From assembly GCF_008831285.2 (NCBI RefSeq), contig NC_045138.2, positions 19,997,934 through 20,061,933 on the forward strand: a DNA stretch of 64,000 nt, given 5' to 3'. The notes below the pieces were generated by a model. It worked only from the letters and a program-made list of their open reading frames with translations, searched no databases and was not told where the DNA came from. Below, piece by piece: positions 34,201 to 46,994 of the stretch; position 1 is the first letter of the stretch, and every line of letters starts with the position of its first letter. Source of the DNA: Nymphaea colorata. Taxonomy: Eukaryota; Streptophyta; Magnoliopsida; Nymphaeales; Nymphaeaceae. The position numbers and the translations under genes were made by a program.

Positions 34201-36790
34201 CTTCATAATATGAAAAAGTAACATCATTAAGGCTGACTACAAATTTAGTAGTCTGGGACTCTGGTGGACCATGCAACCCATACTTTCCAGACCGTTGGTA
34301 CAACAATTCTACCAAAAACTCCAATCTGTCCTCCCAAGAAGAACTGATATTATGTTTAGATACATCCCCTTACAAGATGGCTGAAAACAAGCAGCTGACG
34401 TAACAGATGGACTAGGTTAACTGTGACAAGACAGACTTCAAAACTATGATCCCCCTTACAGATGCTAACTACAGAATTAACTGTGATATGCCTTCGCCAC
34501 AGGTTTACCAGTGAGGACATGTTCACTCAGAAGCTCATGAACATGCAGAAGCAGGAATTATGGAAGATGCTTGGAACAAGGTTTAGTAAACATGCAATCT
34601 TCACTAGAAGTTCTTTGGAACAAAGACATAGTTGATTGCAACCAAAAACATACTAAAGCCACAGGCCCACAACTGATCCATGAAACTCAAGATGGTAGTC
34701 TGTCATGATTATCTTGCACTAGCCAACTAAACATGAACAAACAGAGGTCAAAGATCTAAATACTAATTCAAATCCAGTAGTTATTCAGTCTTGCAATGAA
34801 ATTATATGGGTAAATGTTACTATAATCACCCAATTAAGTACATACCACTGCAACATTCTAAAACGGTGCAGAAAGTGTTGTGATCAATTTCAAAGGTGTC
34901 CCACAACCGCACTATATGCTGGTGAACAAGACTCTTGTGAATATTGTATTCTCTAATTGCATGTCGTATATAACTTTGCTTCTTTTCTTCACTCCACTGT
35001 GCATTCAGTCCATGCAGCTTACAAGCCACATATCTATACTCCAGCAAGTCATAAGCCTGCACCAAAGTTTTGCACTTCAAATCACTGAAAGAAAGTAGTT
35101 ATATGCTACATATCTATACTCCAGCAAATCACAAGCCTGCACTGAAGTTTTGCAGTTCAAATCACTGAAAGAAAATACTTTCTCCCAACTGCCTTTGCAG
35201 GCATCCAATTGGAAAATTGCAACTTGTTAAAAAATACAGGTCAATAGCTGAGCGAATTTCCCCAGTAAAAGATTAAACATCAAAAACCACTTTAACCTCT
35301 CAAAGAAATAACCCACCTTGTAAACCTCACTAAATCCACCCTTTCCAAGAAGATTTAAAAGGGCATAGCGATGATTCAAAATCTGGAAATTATTGAAACG
35401 TGATCCATCCTCATCTCTTATGCGCTTCAGCTCCCGTATATGCCTTCCCTTCTCAAGTTCATAACGATCTTTCTCCTTCAGCAACAGTTCTTCTTCCTGA
35501 AAGGATAAAAGTGATGCTACTGAGATACGTCAGTCATCAAACACTAGGTGGATGACCTCTAATTCCATCCACAGCTTCTTAACTATAAAATACCCAGGCT
35601 TACTACTAAGTTCCAACTAAGACCATGTGTTTTAAGCATGCTCACAAGTAAGACAATTACCAAGAGCTCCCATGTTCACCTCCAAATGGTATGTCTACTT
35701 ACACGTTTAATGCTTAATAGTCGTGATTTACAAATTTCATCCTGAATGAGAAAGTCTTCTTCTGGTATCCCAGATTCATGATCACTGCCATCACTTTTAT
35801 CTGTAAAATAGATTATGCAAGAAAATTTGAGTCTGATAACTTCAAAATTGAAACTTCTATTTATTCACCAAGATTTTGTTAAATATGCAAAACAGGGGAT
35901 AGCCAACAGAAGTCAAGCTTCATGCCGAAAATGACACATGCAATTTCACATATATGAATATCAAGAAGCACATCAGCAACGATCATGCAACTTGAAAAGC
36001 AATCATGAATAAAGAAAAACTTATTCAAAATATCAGTGACAAAACAATATTCCTCTCAAAACAAAAGGGTAGTTCAAGGGTCATAAAATTGTAAGACATC
36101 CCGGGATCTATATCCACCTTTGGATGGATGACATCACGCATTATCAGCCCGTAGTATAACAAAAAAAACTCAACTGTTTCAACTAATATCTAACAATGCT
36201 TCTTTCCAATTCTATGGAACATTATATACAGTAGAAAACATGAAATATAGAAAGCCACATTCATAAACAAGAACAAATTAGAGCAGTTGCATATCGAATT
36301 ACTTAGTGATGAAGAGAGGAACAGAAAACTGGTAAGTATGTATTGGCCAAATAATTACCAGATTGACGCTTTTTCAACGATTTCCTGTGCCTCTCAATGA
36401 CCTCCTTTGCATCCCACAAATTCCTCTACACATAAAAGATATGAAAGTAAGATTCTAGTCAGCAACGAAGACAACGAATAATGCTTTTATTCCAAATTAA
36501 ACATGACAGTTGATTGTAGAAACCAACAAAATATTCTGCACGAGCAATTTTACACATTTCAAAACCATTATTCACACAAAGTGCAAAACATGAAATAGAC
36601 ACAGAAAGCAACAATCATGAAACAAATTAAAATGACAGATCAATTAGATAAGTTAAAACTTTGGTATCACACAAATTTTGAAAACACTGTGATAACATCA
36701 GCAATTAAAGCTTGCTGATAGCCTGATATTAACTGCAAATTTTCACAAGGAACGTTGAGAGTCTTGAGACTAAAACCATCATTACGTAAG

Positions 36791-36830
<40 letters not shown>

Positions 36831-37066
36831 TCATTCAACAAGCGATTAAAAATTTGCTAAATGTAAATAAAATATTCATTTACGTACCATTTTTTGTGAT
36901 TTTAAATTGGTAAATTTAATGATCATTTCACTTGGTAGTTAAGTTGTTAAAAAACTTAAAACTATATAAATGACCAAATTAGTAATTGATCTTTATGGTA
37001 TCAAGGACTTAAAGCTCATATATCTACAATCAATTTCCACAAAAATAAGCATACAAATATATATAA

Positions 37067-37097
<31 letters not shown>

Positions 37098-40000
37098 AAA
37101 ATGGCACGTTAGAGATAGGTTGTTTAAAAAACTGTTTTATTGATCTGGTTCACGAATTTGCAAGTACCAGAAAGCCACTAATTTGTACATCTTTTTACTT
37201 CGCAATTTCTAGCATTTTTGGGTAACAATGTTTTTTGGAGAAAAAGCATGACCCAGAAGATGTGCCTACATGGAAAGGAAGTATCCAATGTCTTCATTAT
37301 GCATCCACATATCCAGACCATTTCCACAAATATTGTCATCGGCCTCAGGTTTTCAACAGTGAAGTCTTTCTTGGGTACTTCTCAGTGAAGTTTTTTTTCC
37401 TGAGAAAATCTCGGCATTTAATAAAAATCATAAAAATTAGGTAAAAATAAAAATAAATGAGAAACTAATAAAAAGACAAAAAATAACTAGATAACATGAT
37501 GAAAATAATGTTTTAATGATGATTAAAATGACGATAAGCAATTAGTTTAAAGTTTAGTCCATATGAAATTAATGTCAAAAAAGAGAAAAATGAAAAAAAT
37601 AGGAGAAAGATGCAGAAAAAACATGTTCAATTAATTTTTACCTTTTTCCAAAAAAACATTTTTTCAAGTTTTTTCCTTTTTTAACAATAATATCACGTTT
37701 TTTCAAAAAAGACGTGATATCTGTGACAATGATTCCAGATCACATAAAGATACTTCTATATTCTCTTGTAGTCTGTTATTCAGAAACTAACCAGGTAAAA
37801 CCAAAAAATGCAAAAGAAATATCATATCCTCACAAAGCAAAAGATGAATGAGTTAATTCCAAATGTTTGTTGAGATGCAAGTCCAAATGTTTCATTAAAA
37901 AAAAAGGCTGCCAAAGGATCACAATGAATAAACAGAAAATATGCCAGAAAAAGGTTCAAATTAACATACAAGTTGACTTTGTATGTCCTTAAGTGTTTGG
38001 CCATCCTCCCATGTCTCAGATATAATTGTTCCAGCCCTGAAAGAAACAGATAAATACTTAGACAAAAAATTTAGTAGCCACATCTACATAGAAGATAGTC
38101 ATTATCCAATAATCAGTAATTACCACAACTTCCAGGCTCATACTGGATCATTTCTCAACCATTTATCATTTTCAATATAAATGCTGACAGGTAGTCATAA
38201 GTACTGGAGCAGGCAGAGAAGTTCCATTGGCAAGGAAAAATATAGAAAAGCCTTCTTCACTTGATCAGTAAAATACAAAAATTAAACATCTTAAACGTGT
38301 AAAGCAAGTGATCATGCACCACTGCACAAGTTCTATTAGCCTCTGGCAAGTAGTCGCATATATTGTAGCACAATTTTTCCTGGAAGTGAACAGTGAACAC
38401 ATATGTGTGTATTTGCGTGTGTGTGTGCATCAAATACAAAATACCCATTAACTTGAAACGTGTTGATAATGGAAAACTGTTCACCGAAGGCATGTAAAAT
38501 GTTTTCTTCGTCTCTACAGAATAGTTATCAATGCTTCTCCCTTTTTCATGATGAACGATCGTCCTTGTGATTGCCTTATCAGATGAAGGCTGCTTTTACA
38601 GTTTCACTGAATTTACAGATTTTACATGTTGATATAGCTGCATTAGATGTTTATTGAATTAGAGGAGCAAGAACTCGTCAATTATTTGACACTAATTAGT
38701 AATTGTTGTTCCTGAAAGCATCCGACTCCAACTAACAATCTTCATCAAACACAACTCGTTTTGAAACAAATGATGCTGAGATGACAAAAGCAAATAACTT
38801 AGAGAATTCTTCATTGTTTTGTTCCATATGAACAGAGGACTGATTTAAAAGGGATTACCTAATCACCCCCACATTACCAAGCCTCAGAGAATCCTGACGA
38901 ATCTTCATTCTTGACTCTTGCCTTTCTGCTTTTGCAACTGAAATCAAAAGATCCGACAACACCTTCATCCGCTGCCGAAGAAAGTAAAGTCTCTCAGTTT
39001 TTTCCAAAAAACTCAAACCTAGAAAATTTTCATTAAAATAAGTTACGGAGCACATCTTTCAAAATAGAGAGATCAATTAACCAGGGTCTTTTTTGGTAGT
39101 GGAGGTTCAAAGGCGATCCTAAGCAGGTTACCCACAATAACCCACTTAATTGAACTTAGGAAATAGAGGAAGTTAACATATATGGTTCAGTACCTAAGCC
39201 TGATAGACAAAAGAGAACATATCCAAATTTCAAAAAATTAATCTAAGGGCATATTGGAATAGGCTATGTCTACTTGCAAAGGCAACCTTTTGTGGAACTC
39301 AAAAGCAGATGAAAAGGAAGATATCATAAACTAATTTCAACGTCACTGCATAGAAACATAATTTGTTGTGGAGATAGCAAAACATTTTAAACTGCTCCTA
39401 GTTGTAGATCATAATGGGAGATAGATCACTAGGGAACTCCATTTCCCAGCATGAACTTCATTCTGGAATCAAAAGTTCTCCTCCACTGCTCAAAATGTGT
39501 TCACTGTTCAGAGGATTCAAAAGCAGATAAAAAAAGAAATGCTTGAGTAGTGAATCATGCAACAACCTTGGGCTTCATTTGTTGCTCTTGGTCCTTAAGG
39601 TCTCTCAACTCCTGAATTCATATTACAGATTGTAAGTGAAACAGTAATTATCATTAGAGAGAGAGAGCGAGAGAGAGAGAGAAACCCACACACACACACA
39701 CAGATACACAATAAAGATAGGTGTGAATGCTGTTAAATGTAGCAACTCTAGGAAAAGCATTGCTAAAGCATTTGGACCTTTAGCAGCAGTTTCTTTATCT
39801 TTCCTTAATCTTTATTGACGATGCAAAAGGCCATTTTCTGTTTTTTCTTTTAGCGCAACGCTGCTGGATTGCATATTCCAGTAACGCTGTTAGCATTCGC
39901 TGGTGTTTGCCACCCTTCTATTCTTACACATGCACACACACACACACACACACATATTATATCTAGTCTAGGCATAAGAACTTCTGAGTTTCAACCTTTT

Positions 40001-43000
40001 CCAATTGGCGCAACAAAGCTTGATGATCTGCTACTTCATGTCGAGATTTAGAGAGTTCTTCTTCCAAAGATGCAACCTTTCCTTTCAACAATGTTATCTC
40101 TTCCTAAGAGAGGAACAAGAATTAAATAGGCAATTTGACAATTTCCAAGCATCTGTCCAACCGTAAACCACTTGATAAACCAATATTTTGAAGTAGAGAT
40201 GAAAGAAAAAAATGCATGAAGACCTTCAGCAATTTTGGTCAATTTTCCCTGACAACAATAAAGAGAATGTGAAACACACACAATTACAAATTCACTGGCA
40301 CAAGAAATAATTACTGGAAAAAAGTAGCATACCTGCACAGAAGCCCTCTCTTTTAACCAGCCCTCCTGCAATCAACACAAAGTAATCAGCAAAGGTGAAG
40401 AGAAGCAATGACATTTCACCTTCGAAATTCACAACTAAAAAAAATGTCTTATTTGATGCATTTGCCCAGAGAGATAAAGTGATAACAAATGCACAAGAAT
40501 GAACATAGAACATGCAAGAATAAAATATACAGCTACAGCTTTTCCACTAAAAAAACCTAGATGTCGTAAAAGGACTGTATTGATTCATGAATATACTGTT
40601 TTTATACTACACCTAAGCCTTAGGAGTACCCTAATTGGCTAATTGTTAATTTTCAAAAACAAAAACAAGGAAGCGCAAACTTAACCTGATTGTATGTTGA
40701 CGGATTTATTTTTGTTTGAAGTAACAATGAATCCGATGATTCTGATCCGATCTAGTTGAATCAAAAAATAAATAGGCAAAAGGAGAAAAGCAAATCAATA
40801 ATGAAGGATTAAATGTGCAATCATTATAATGTAAAACATCTCAAAGACAGAAAAGAAAACAACAATTACTTTATGTGATGAGGTTTCGAAATGACCATTC
40901 GATAATGACATTGAAGAGACAGAAGCCTGTGGACGTGACTGATCACAAGCCTTCGGACCGCGCCCCCTCCCTGTTACTGAACGTCCTCTGCCTCGAGTAC
41001 TCCTTTTCCTGCTTCCATCATTTGAACTAATTTGTAAATCCATAGCCTCTAACATCCTCGCCCTCCCATCGGTGGCCTTGACAAAAATAGCAAATTTTAG
41101 ATGTGAGTGCCAAAAATAGTCCTCAGACTTAATGAGAAAGATATAAATTAGCAAAAGAACCTGTGTTCATTGCATTCATTAATTACCATATTAAGAGTAT
41201 TTATCATTGTGAACGAGTGATATCGTGAAGACATACCATATTGAAAGTTGTTTTTCTTGTGAATAACATAGAATATGCATCTAGAAAGCTGTACCATCCA
41301 ATGAAAGTGCACACACACACACACCCAAGTGTAAGGTCAATCCCTGGCTTTGTGAACCAGAACAACTAGAGGGCATACTTAATGAATCTAAGGAAATAAA
41401 GCTACAAATCAAAAAGAACTGTGGTCGCACTTTGAACAAGTTGACCATACCAGATTTTGCCATACTTTCATTACTAATTAGTCACAAATTGAAAACTTGG
41501 TCTAACAAAGATTAAATGCAGCTAGGGCTGCAACAACCAAGCTCAAGCATCGCCTGACAAGTTTGGCTAGTCTAGATCTGGCTATAGACTGGAGACTTAA
41601 ATAAGCCAAGGTTAATAAATTAGTCTCAGGCTGAGTCCTGCCTAACAAGTCAGGCTCAGTCTTGCCTAACAAGTCAGTCAAAAATCGCCTTCGTGCTAGT
41701 TTGCCTATTTTGGTACAAGTAAACATAGTTGACATGGCCTGATAAACATAATACAACTAACAGTTACATACCAAAAAAGCTTGAGCCGTTCATAACAAAG
41801 AATTAATGACATTTTATGAGTGCTGGTGTATCAGCAATTTTGTAGTGGCCACACGGTACATGCGGTGGAGGGTGTTACGGCATTCACAACCAGTGTAAGT
41901 GAATGAAGACGAAGAAACGAAGAAGTAAGGAAATGAGATAACTCTTTCTTGAACTATTGCATACGAATCTTTCCCTCCACACTAATCACAAGTTTTGATC
42001 CATTCCTCTCGTATATTGTCATAATGCCTTTAATGATAGGTTTTGAAAAAAGACTTTTCACGTCATTCCCATTTAGGTCTGGGGACCTTTTTCTATATAT
42101 GCCACAAGGCTACCAACTAAATCTGCCTCTGTCCCGACTTTAAGGGTTGCTTTCTTTGGCTTTTGTTTCTGGTGATACATCTGCCTCCTACTATTGGAGG
42201 CCATTTCTGCAGCCCCCTGGGGGGAATAGGAAGACAGCGCACGACCTCGACTTTGACCTTTGTCGTGAATAAAGGTGCCCAACACTGCTTTTGGGTGTCC
42301 TCGTCATCCTAGGATCGCCTAAACGGACATGTCAAATTATGCCTTCGGAACGTCGACTCCATCAAAGCACTCACAACTTTCCATTGCATTAAGGAACTCA
42401 CAAAGCAAAGCAATATCACGTCATGAGCACTGAAAAGTGAACAGCGAGTGCCAAAGAAAGAAAGTTACTAAAATCATCTCATGATATAGAACTGAAAAAA
42501 CTTTTTTCTCAAAGACAGAAAGATATGTGGCCACAAAAGCCACCAAATACTATCTGCCATATAAATAGGCAAATGCTCCTTTTCGGAAACAACTTAATGA
42601 AATCTCTCGAAGAAAAACTTGCTCGATAAATGATATCAGTTCCTCAACTTACGGAATCTGAATTGCACCTGCTTATTTATAATAAGTCAACCCAATCTGG
42701 CTTAGAAAGTCTATCGAGCCAGGTCTGGCCATTGTGGTGTAGGCTCCAAACTAACTCAGCCCAAAATGAGCCATAGATTGCTGGGTCTGAGCCAGTTGCA
42801 TACCAGCCATGTTCAGTTTGGTCCAGCCATGTGTGTCCCTAGTTATGGATAGGTGGTGTGACTTGGCCCAAAAGCCAAAGACCACGTTGTTCCTTGAGAG
42901 AACTTCATGTGAAGTAGGAAAAATCCTCTGGAGTCTAGGTGGAGGAGTTCGACCTTTTCTTCCCCCTTTACTGGAGTGTGAAGCTCCTCCAATTCTAGAC

Positions 43001-45868
43001 CAAGTATTCGAAAACTACTATAAAAGGTACATAAAGCAACCAGCTCATTTAAATAAGAAAGGCACAAGAGCATCCACCAGCACAAATTGCACACGAACAT
43101 AATCCATATGAAAATGCATTTGTCTTAACTCTTAATCTTCATGAGCAAATACACTTATATTTCTTGGTCTAAATCACTGTCACAAATATCATTCTCAAGT
43201 TTCTAAAGGCGAGGTTTTTCCCATGTAATTTTCAGCAAAGTTGTTTTTTCTATGAAAATTTCGGGAAAATTTTGGGGAAATTAAAAAAAACTAATAACTA
43301 GGTAAAGATAAAATAAATGAGCAAGTAATAAGAAGACATTAAAAAAGACTAGATAAAATGATAAAATAATGTTTTAATCATTTAAGTTTAAATTTGAATT
43401 CATAATGATATCAATGTAAAAAGTAACAAAACCAAAAAAAGGCAAAAAAGGGAGAAAATGTGATAAAAACGCAATAAATTTATTTTCATGGTTTTAAAAA
43501 AAATGTGTTTTTGTTAGGTTTTTTTTCTTGTTTTTCTCATGAATATTGTGATATTTCAAAATATCGCAATATCAATGACAATGGAGTAAATGCAAGCCCC
43601 AAGCATCTCATATTGGTCATGCTTCATAACTAACAATGACATTTCATTCCATTTGCAACTCAATGGCATATTCAGTTTTATTTTTTGAAACATAGTTTTG
43701 GTTCCCTAACAAATGAACAATGGAAAGTTCATCAATATGGCCAAACTACAAAAAAGGACATCATAGGTTAAAGGAAAAGATTTGGCTCAGTCCAGACATG
43801 CAGCACGTGCATACTTGAAGAATTCATATATATTGGTATGTGTTAATTCACAGTCTTGAACGAAAAACGCACTGAAAAAAGGTCAACCAATTAGACATAA
43901 TAGGAATACTTCCTAACACATTTATTTTTAGTAATTTTGTCGAACATCATGCCATGTTTACTGATGATCACTTTTATTTTTCAGGCAGTTAGGCACAGAT
44001 TCTTACTGTAATTTTGATTCTTGTGTAAATGCTCTAAAACAATCATACATATATGCACATACATATAAAATATATACACAGTTACATACATATACACATG
44101 TACATCTATATATATGTATATTCTTCTCTTTGCTTGCTTGCTTTCACATCCAGTAGACTAAAAATAGATAATTGACTAAGAAAAACCAAGGTCACAAATA
44201 GCTCCTAACAACTAAAAGAAGTTGAATATAGAAACACGCAATACAAACAAAGCAACAACTGTATTTAGCCATTAGAAGGTGGAATGAGGCATCACAAGAT
44301 ACCTTGAGTTATTAGTAGGCTTACTTTAATTGATAAGAAAATCTTGAACTTATGAGGAATGTTGATAACTGGAATGAGATGTTGCAGTAAATAGGATGAA
44401 GAATAAATTACATTAAAGTAAGTAGTTTTAATGACAAAGCAATCACAAGAATTCACGATTGCAAGTGGTTAGCTATGATCATAGATTACGTCTTTCCAAC
44501 TTGAGTTGCCTTAGAGGCAAGGGATGTGTTTGCATCATCTGCCATCCTTGAATGAAGCATTTTCTATAGTAGCACCATGAGCACATACCAGTCACCAACC
44601 CCTTTCTAGCATAATTACACCAATTAGTGAAACAATGTGGTCAAATGGTGTTGAATACATGTCAGGAATCCTAACGTGGTTGATGTAGATAATTTTGGGA
44701 CCTATGTTGGAATCCTAGTGAAGATAACATGGATTCTTTGTGCTGTCGTTAACTTATGGAAGAGAAGACAGACAGTTCTTTGACCCAGTCAATAACATAC
44801 ATACATGGCACGTATACTTATGTATGTTTCACACAAAAAGTTTAGTTACTGTTGAAAATGCATTCAGCATGGTCCAGAATTCCAGATGTTGATATGTTAT
44901 CAATCAAAAAAAGTGAAAGCACGGAGATGAAGGAAGATGAGGAACCACAAATAGATGACTGCGTTTAACACTAACAACCCCAGCAATCAGTAAATAAAAT
45001 ATAGTTCGTCGAGAAGAAAGTAAGGAACCAAGAAAATAACCAATGAGCAACCATCCCTACACATGAAAACATGCAATCTGAGCATCTTAATTTACCTCTG
45101 CTTGTTGAACGCCAGTTACTTGCTCCTCCTCTTGGAATCTTGGCCTCTTATTTATATTTGGTTGTATCAAAAAATCCTCAACGATCTGAAAAGGTCAAAA
45201 TAAAGCCACCCCCTCGTTACAGACTGCCTTCAATAAGACATTATAACTCCATGACTGTTAGCAAATATACCATGCATATGTCTAGCAACATTCGGAACCA
45301 ATAAACTATAAAAGAAACGGAAATATATATACTACGTTATGATTTGCCATGTCAGAAGTGAAAAAAACTACAACCAACTCAATCCCATCCGATTCGTTTG
45401 TCAGAATATAACAATCATGCAAACTAAAGTAATGTCAAGTGGGCGACATCAGGAACCAGCATTAGTGATCTGATCGTGCTTCACCCAACGCAATTGACAA
45501 ACCAAACAACCTAATATTACATAAGAAACATGGCATTTAACATAGACAATTCAACAATAGACAGATAAGAACATCAGCAATATTGCTCGTGGAACTTCAT
45601 AGGAAAGCAGAGACTATAAATGGCAAAGCAATAGATGGAAGGAACGAACAACAGATACATCGTCATCCGAGTCGCTCGACGGAGAAGTCTCTGGGGCATC
45701 ATCGGCACCTTCGGCTTTCGGAGCGGAGGAAACTGAGGGCCATGACGTCTGCACCGAGCTCGCGGCCTTTCCAGCCATCCTGGCCTCAAGCTTAGCAAGC
45801 TTGGAGGTCAGGGAGGGATCCGACTGGTTCGAATTCGAAGAGAGGTGCATCAAGACCTCCTCAGACAT
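31291..45868 (-). CDS. TSL: TOUSLED-like serine/threonine protein kinase, complete
   Basis: Seventeen coding exons on the minus strand (45868-45659, 45185-45096, 41076-40870, 40365-40333, 40248-40224, 40099-39996, 39611-39567, 38971-38859, 38036-37970, 36425-36359, 35800-35703, 35496-35317, 35056-34846, 33828-33564, 32860-32806, 32587-32426, 31386-31291) total 2028 nt, 675 aa. TOUSLED is a nuclear kinase that acts on chromatin-assembly factors and affects flower and leaf development. The N-terminus has the SSNSNQSDPSL motif seen in plant TSL, then an acidic Asp-rich stretch (about 62-70) and a basic RGRG nuclear-localisation-like block (about residues 125-145). A Glu/Lys-rich coiled-coil region covers about 180-380. 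The kinase domain begins about residue 397: GKGGFSEVYK loop at 404-413, VACK Lys about 426, HYDLKPGN catalytic Asp about 527 (Tyr replaces the usual Arg, as is typical of this family), DFG Asp about 545, and PPE. The exon 40248-40224 to 40099 junction needs a 4-nt-shifted acceptor to hold frame. Confidence 0.96.
31714..32203. repeat. AT-rich hAT-like repeat family, copy 1 (last TSL intron)
   Basis: The ends CATGGCCACAAATAT and the reverse complement of ATATTTGTGGCTATG differ at one position. The flanking octamers ATATTGGT and ATGTTGGC match at 6 of 8. The interior has A-rich blocks (AGGTAAAAGTACAAAAAATG, GAAGACAAAAAA) shared with copies at 37319 and 43175. It is non-coding. Confidence 0.6.
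32069..32126 (+). repeat. 29-bp perfect tandem duplication
   Basis: The units 32069-32097 and 32098-32126 begin ATGGTTTTTAACGTTTATTC and are identical. They lie inside the intronic repeat at 31714-32203. Confidence 0.9.
35028..35175 (-). repeat. Tandem duplication of the 5' part of a TSL kinase exon
   Basis: An 80-bp unit occurs twice. The downstream copy on the transcript (35028-35107) spans the real acceptor and first 29 bases of the exon starting AYDLLEYRYVACK. The other copy (35108-about 35175) lies in the intron and keeps an intact GTGCAG acceptor and ACDLLEYRYVA-like coding before diverging into an in-frame TGA. It is a partial pseudo-exon. Confidence 0.85.
36790..36828 (+). repeat. 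(TA)n microsatellite in a TSL intron
   Basis: About 19 TA units in the intron between the exons at 36425-36359 and 38036-37970. Confidence 0.85.
37319..37731. repeat. AT-rich hAT-like repeat family, copy 2 (TSL intron)
   Basis: The left end CATTTCCACAAATATTGTCA and the right end GATATCTGTGACAATG are related inverted termini. The interior blocks GGTAAAAATAAAAATAAATG and AATAATGTTTTAAT are shared with copy 3. A TCCAGA word occurs just outside both ends, possibly a decayed duplication. Confidence 0.55.
39657..39701 (+). repeat. (GA)n and (CA)n microsatellites in a TSL intron
   Basis: GA-rich then CA-rich dinucleotide runs lie directly upstream (on the transcript) of the small exon 39611-39567. 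Confidence 0.8.
41524..41740. repeat. Fragment of a TAGGGCTGCA-type element in a TSL intron
   Basis: It begins TAGGGCTGCAAC, close to the terminus of the 10154 element. Inside is a short tandem (CCTGCCTAACAAGTCAGGCT words). No matching right end was found, so it is probably truncated. Confidence 0.4.
42640..42840. repeat. Glu/Gly-poor, GGTCTGGCC-rich intronic repeat fragment
   Basis: Words such as CCAGGTCTGGCCATTG and GGTCCAGCCATG recur with a less AT-rich composition than the rest of the intron. The resemblance to other local repeats is only compositional. Confidence 0.25.
43175..43583. repeat. AT-rich hAT-like repeat family, copy 3 (TSL intron 2)
   Basis: The ends are CACTGTCACAAATATC and GATATTTC...AATGACAATG. 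The flanking octamers GTCTAAAT and GAGTAAAT match at 6 of 8. The interior is collinear with copy 2 (GGTAAAGATAAAATAAATGA, AATAATGTTTTAAT). It is non-coding. Confidence 0.6.
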
Positions 45869-46099
45869 GCTGATTCACCACGCCTCGACAAAACCTCCCC
45901 AAATCAAAAGGAGAACGAATGAAGGAAGAAGACCAATTCACGAAGAAGGAAGAAAGAGGAGAGAGCGATAAAACCAATAGAGGGAAGAACCGTAACCCTA
46001 TGCGGAATCAGCCATTAGGAGAGACTAGACCCAATGTTTACTCGGATAATCCACCGGAAACGAAGGTTTCTGACCAATAAATGGTTGCATGATACCATG

Positions 46100-46480
46100 T
46101 TATGCTATTGAAGAAGCAACCGATTTCGGAAAGCAGTGCCTTTGTGGAAAACAAAATAACTGCATAAGAAGAACCGATCGGGCATTGAGACCATTGCTCT
46201 TAGGGTGGGAGGAACGATATTCCCCACCACGATTCCGGCGAATTAGGGTTCCGGAGGAGATGACGGGCAAGATGAAATGATAATGACGGCTGTTTCCGGC
46301 GAGAATGAGCCAGACCTTGAGCTTGGGATCTCCGGCTACGGCGATTCCAGGGGAGTCAATATTCCCGGGAAGGAAGTAAGACTCCAGTAAATGCACTGCT
46401 GAGTGAATGGATCGATACTGATCCACATTGAATCCGGATTCATTTATTTCCAAGGTTCGCCCTCCTCTTCCCAAACGCAT
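46100..46480 (-). CDS. Unassigned 126-aa ORF upstream of TSL
   Basis: An open frame of 126 codons starts at 46480 and ends 231 bp before the TSL ATG. Composition is less AT-rich than the surroundings, and it begins MRLGRGGRTLEINESGFNVD. I do not recognise a domain. It contains AACCCTAATTCGCCGG, typical of plant leaders, so it may be TSL promoter or leader sequence that happens to be open, the first exon of an unrelated small gene, or an upstream ORF. No splice partner was found. Treat it as hypothetical. Confidence 0.25.
   Translation of the reverse strand: MRLGRGGRTLEINESGFNVDQYRSIHSAVHLLESYFLPGNIDSPGIAVAGDPKLKVWLILAGNSRHYHFILPVISSGTLIRRNRGGEYRSSHPKSNGLNARSVLLMQLFCFPQRHCFPKSVASSIA
46243..46250 (-). 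promoter_or_regulatory. Telo-box-like motif upstream of TSL
   Basis: AACCCTAA on the minus strand about 375 bp upstream of the TSL start codon. Such motifs are common in promoters and leaders of plant cell-cycle and translation genes. The assignment is from the motif only. Confidence 0.3.
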
Positions 46481-46752
46481 CCCTCCTTAACATTGCTGTG
46501 AATTGCAAATATTTGAATCCCCATTGTATCGCCCGATACGTATAGTTGACTTATTTAGTTTTTTATTTATAAAATAATCAGAAGAAAAAAAATAAATATG
46601 AGTTAAAATAAGGAACCTGAAAATATTATAAAAAATACAAAAAAAAAACATATGCCACTTTTATAATAGACCAATTCAAGCCTAACTGTTTATAATGTAT
46701 AGACAACTTGAATTCAAATCTGATTGAATACTTATTTAGCATTAAATCTTAA

Positions 46753-46994
46753 GGCCCAGTTTGATGCATAAGATACTATGCAACATGGATTTTTTTCCAA
46801 GTTTGTATGGTTTTTCCCTCATCATCAAACACAGGGAGTTTAACCATGTTTTTTTCATTTAATTAAAAAAAAAAAAAAACTTCCCATGCAAAAAAGTCGA
46901 CCTTTTTAGGTTCAGTTTTTTTCACGACAAATTCTTCATTCAGTAAGTTGATAATTTTACCATGCAAAAAACTTTGTATGCATCAAACGGAGCC
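46753..46994. mobile_element. Tourist-like (PIF/Harbinger) miniature element, 242 bp
   Basis: The left end is GGCCCAGTTTGATGCATA and the reverse complement of the right end is GGCTCCGTTTGATGCATA, 16 of 18 identical. Both flanks are TAA (46750-46752, 46995-46997), the 3-bp duplication typical of PIF/Harbinger and Tourist elements. It has no coding capacity. Confidence 0.85.

Noticed and set aside
38859..39055. Longer TSL exon including NFLGLSFLEKTERLYFLRQ
   Set aside because: The preceding exon ends in phase 0 and would meet a stop. The TTCGGCAG acceptor at 38972 gives RMKVLSDLLISV in frame and fits the known TSL order.
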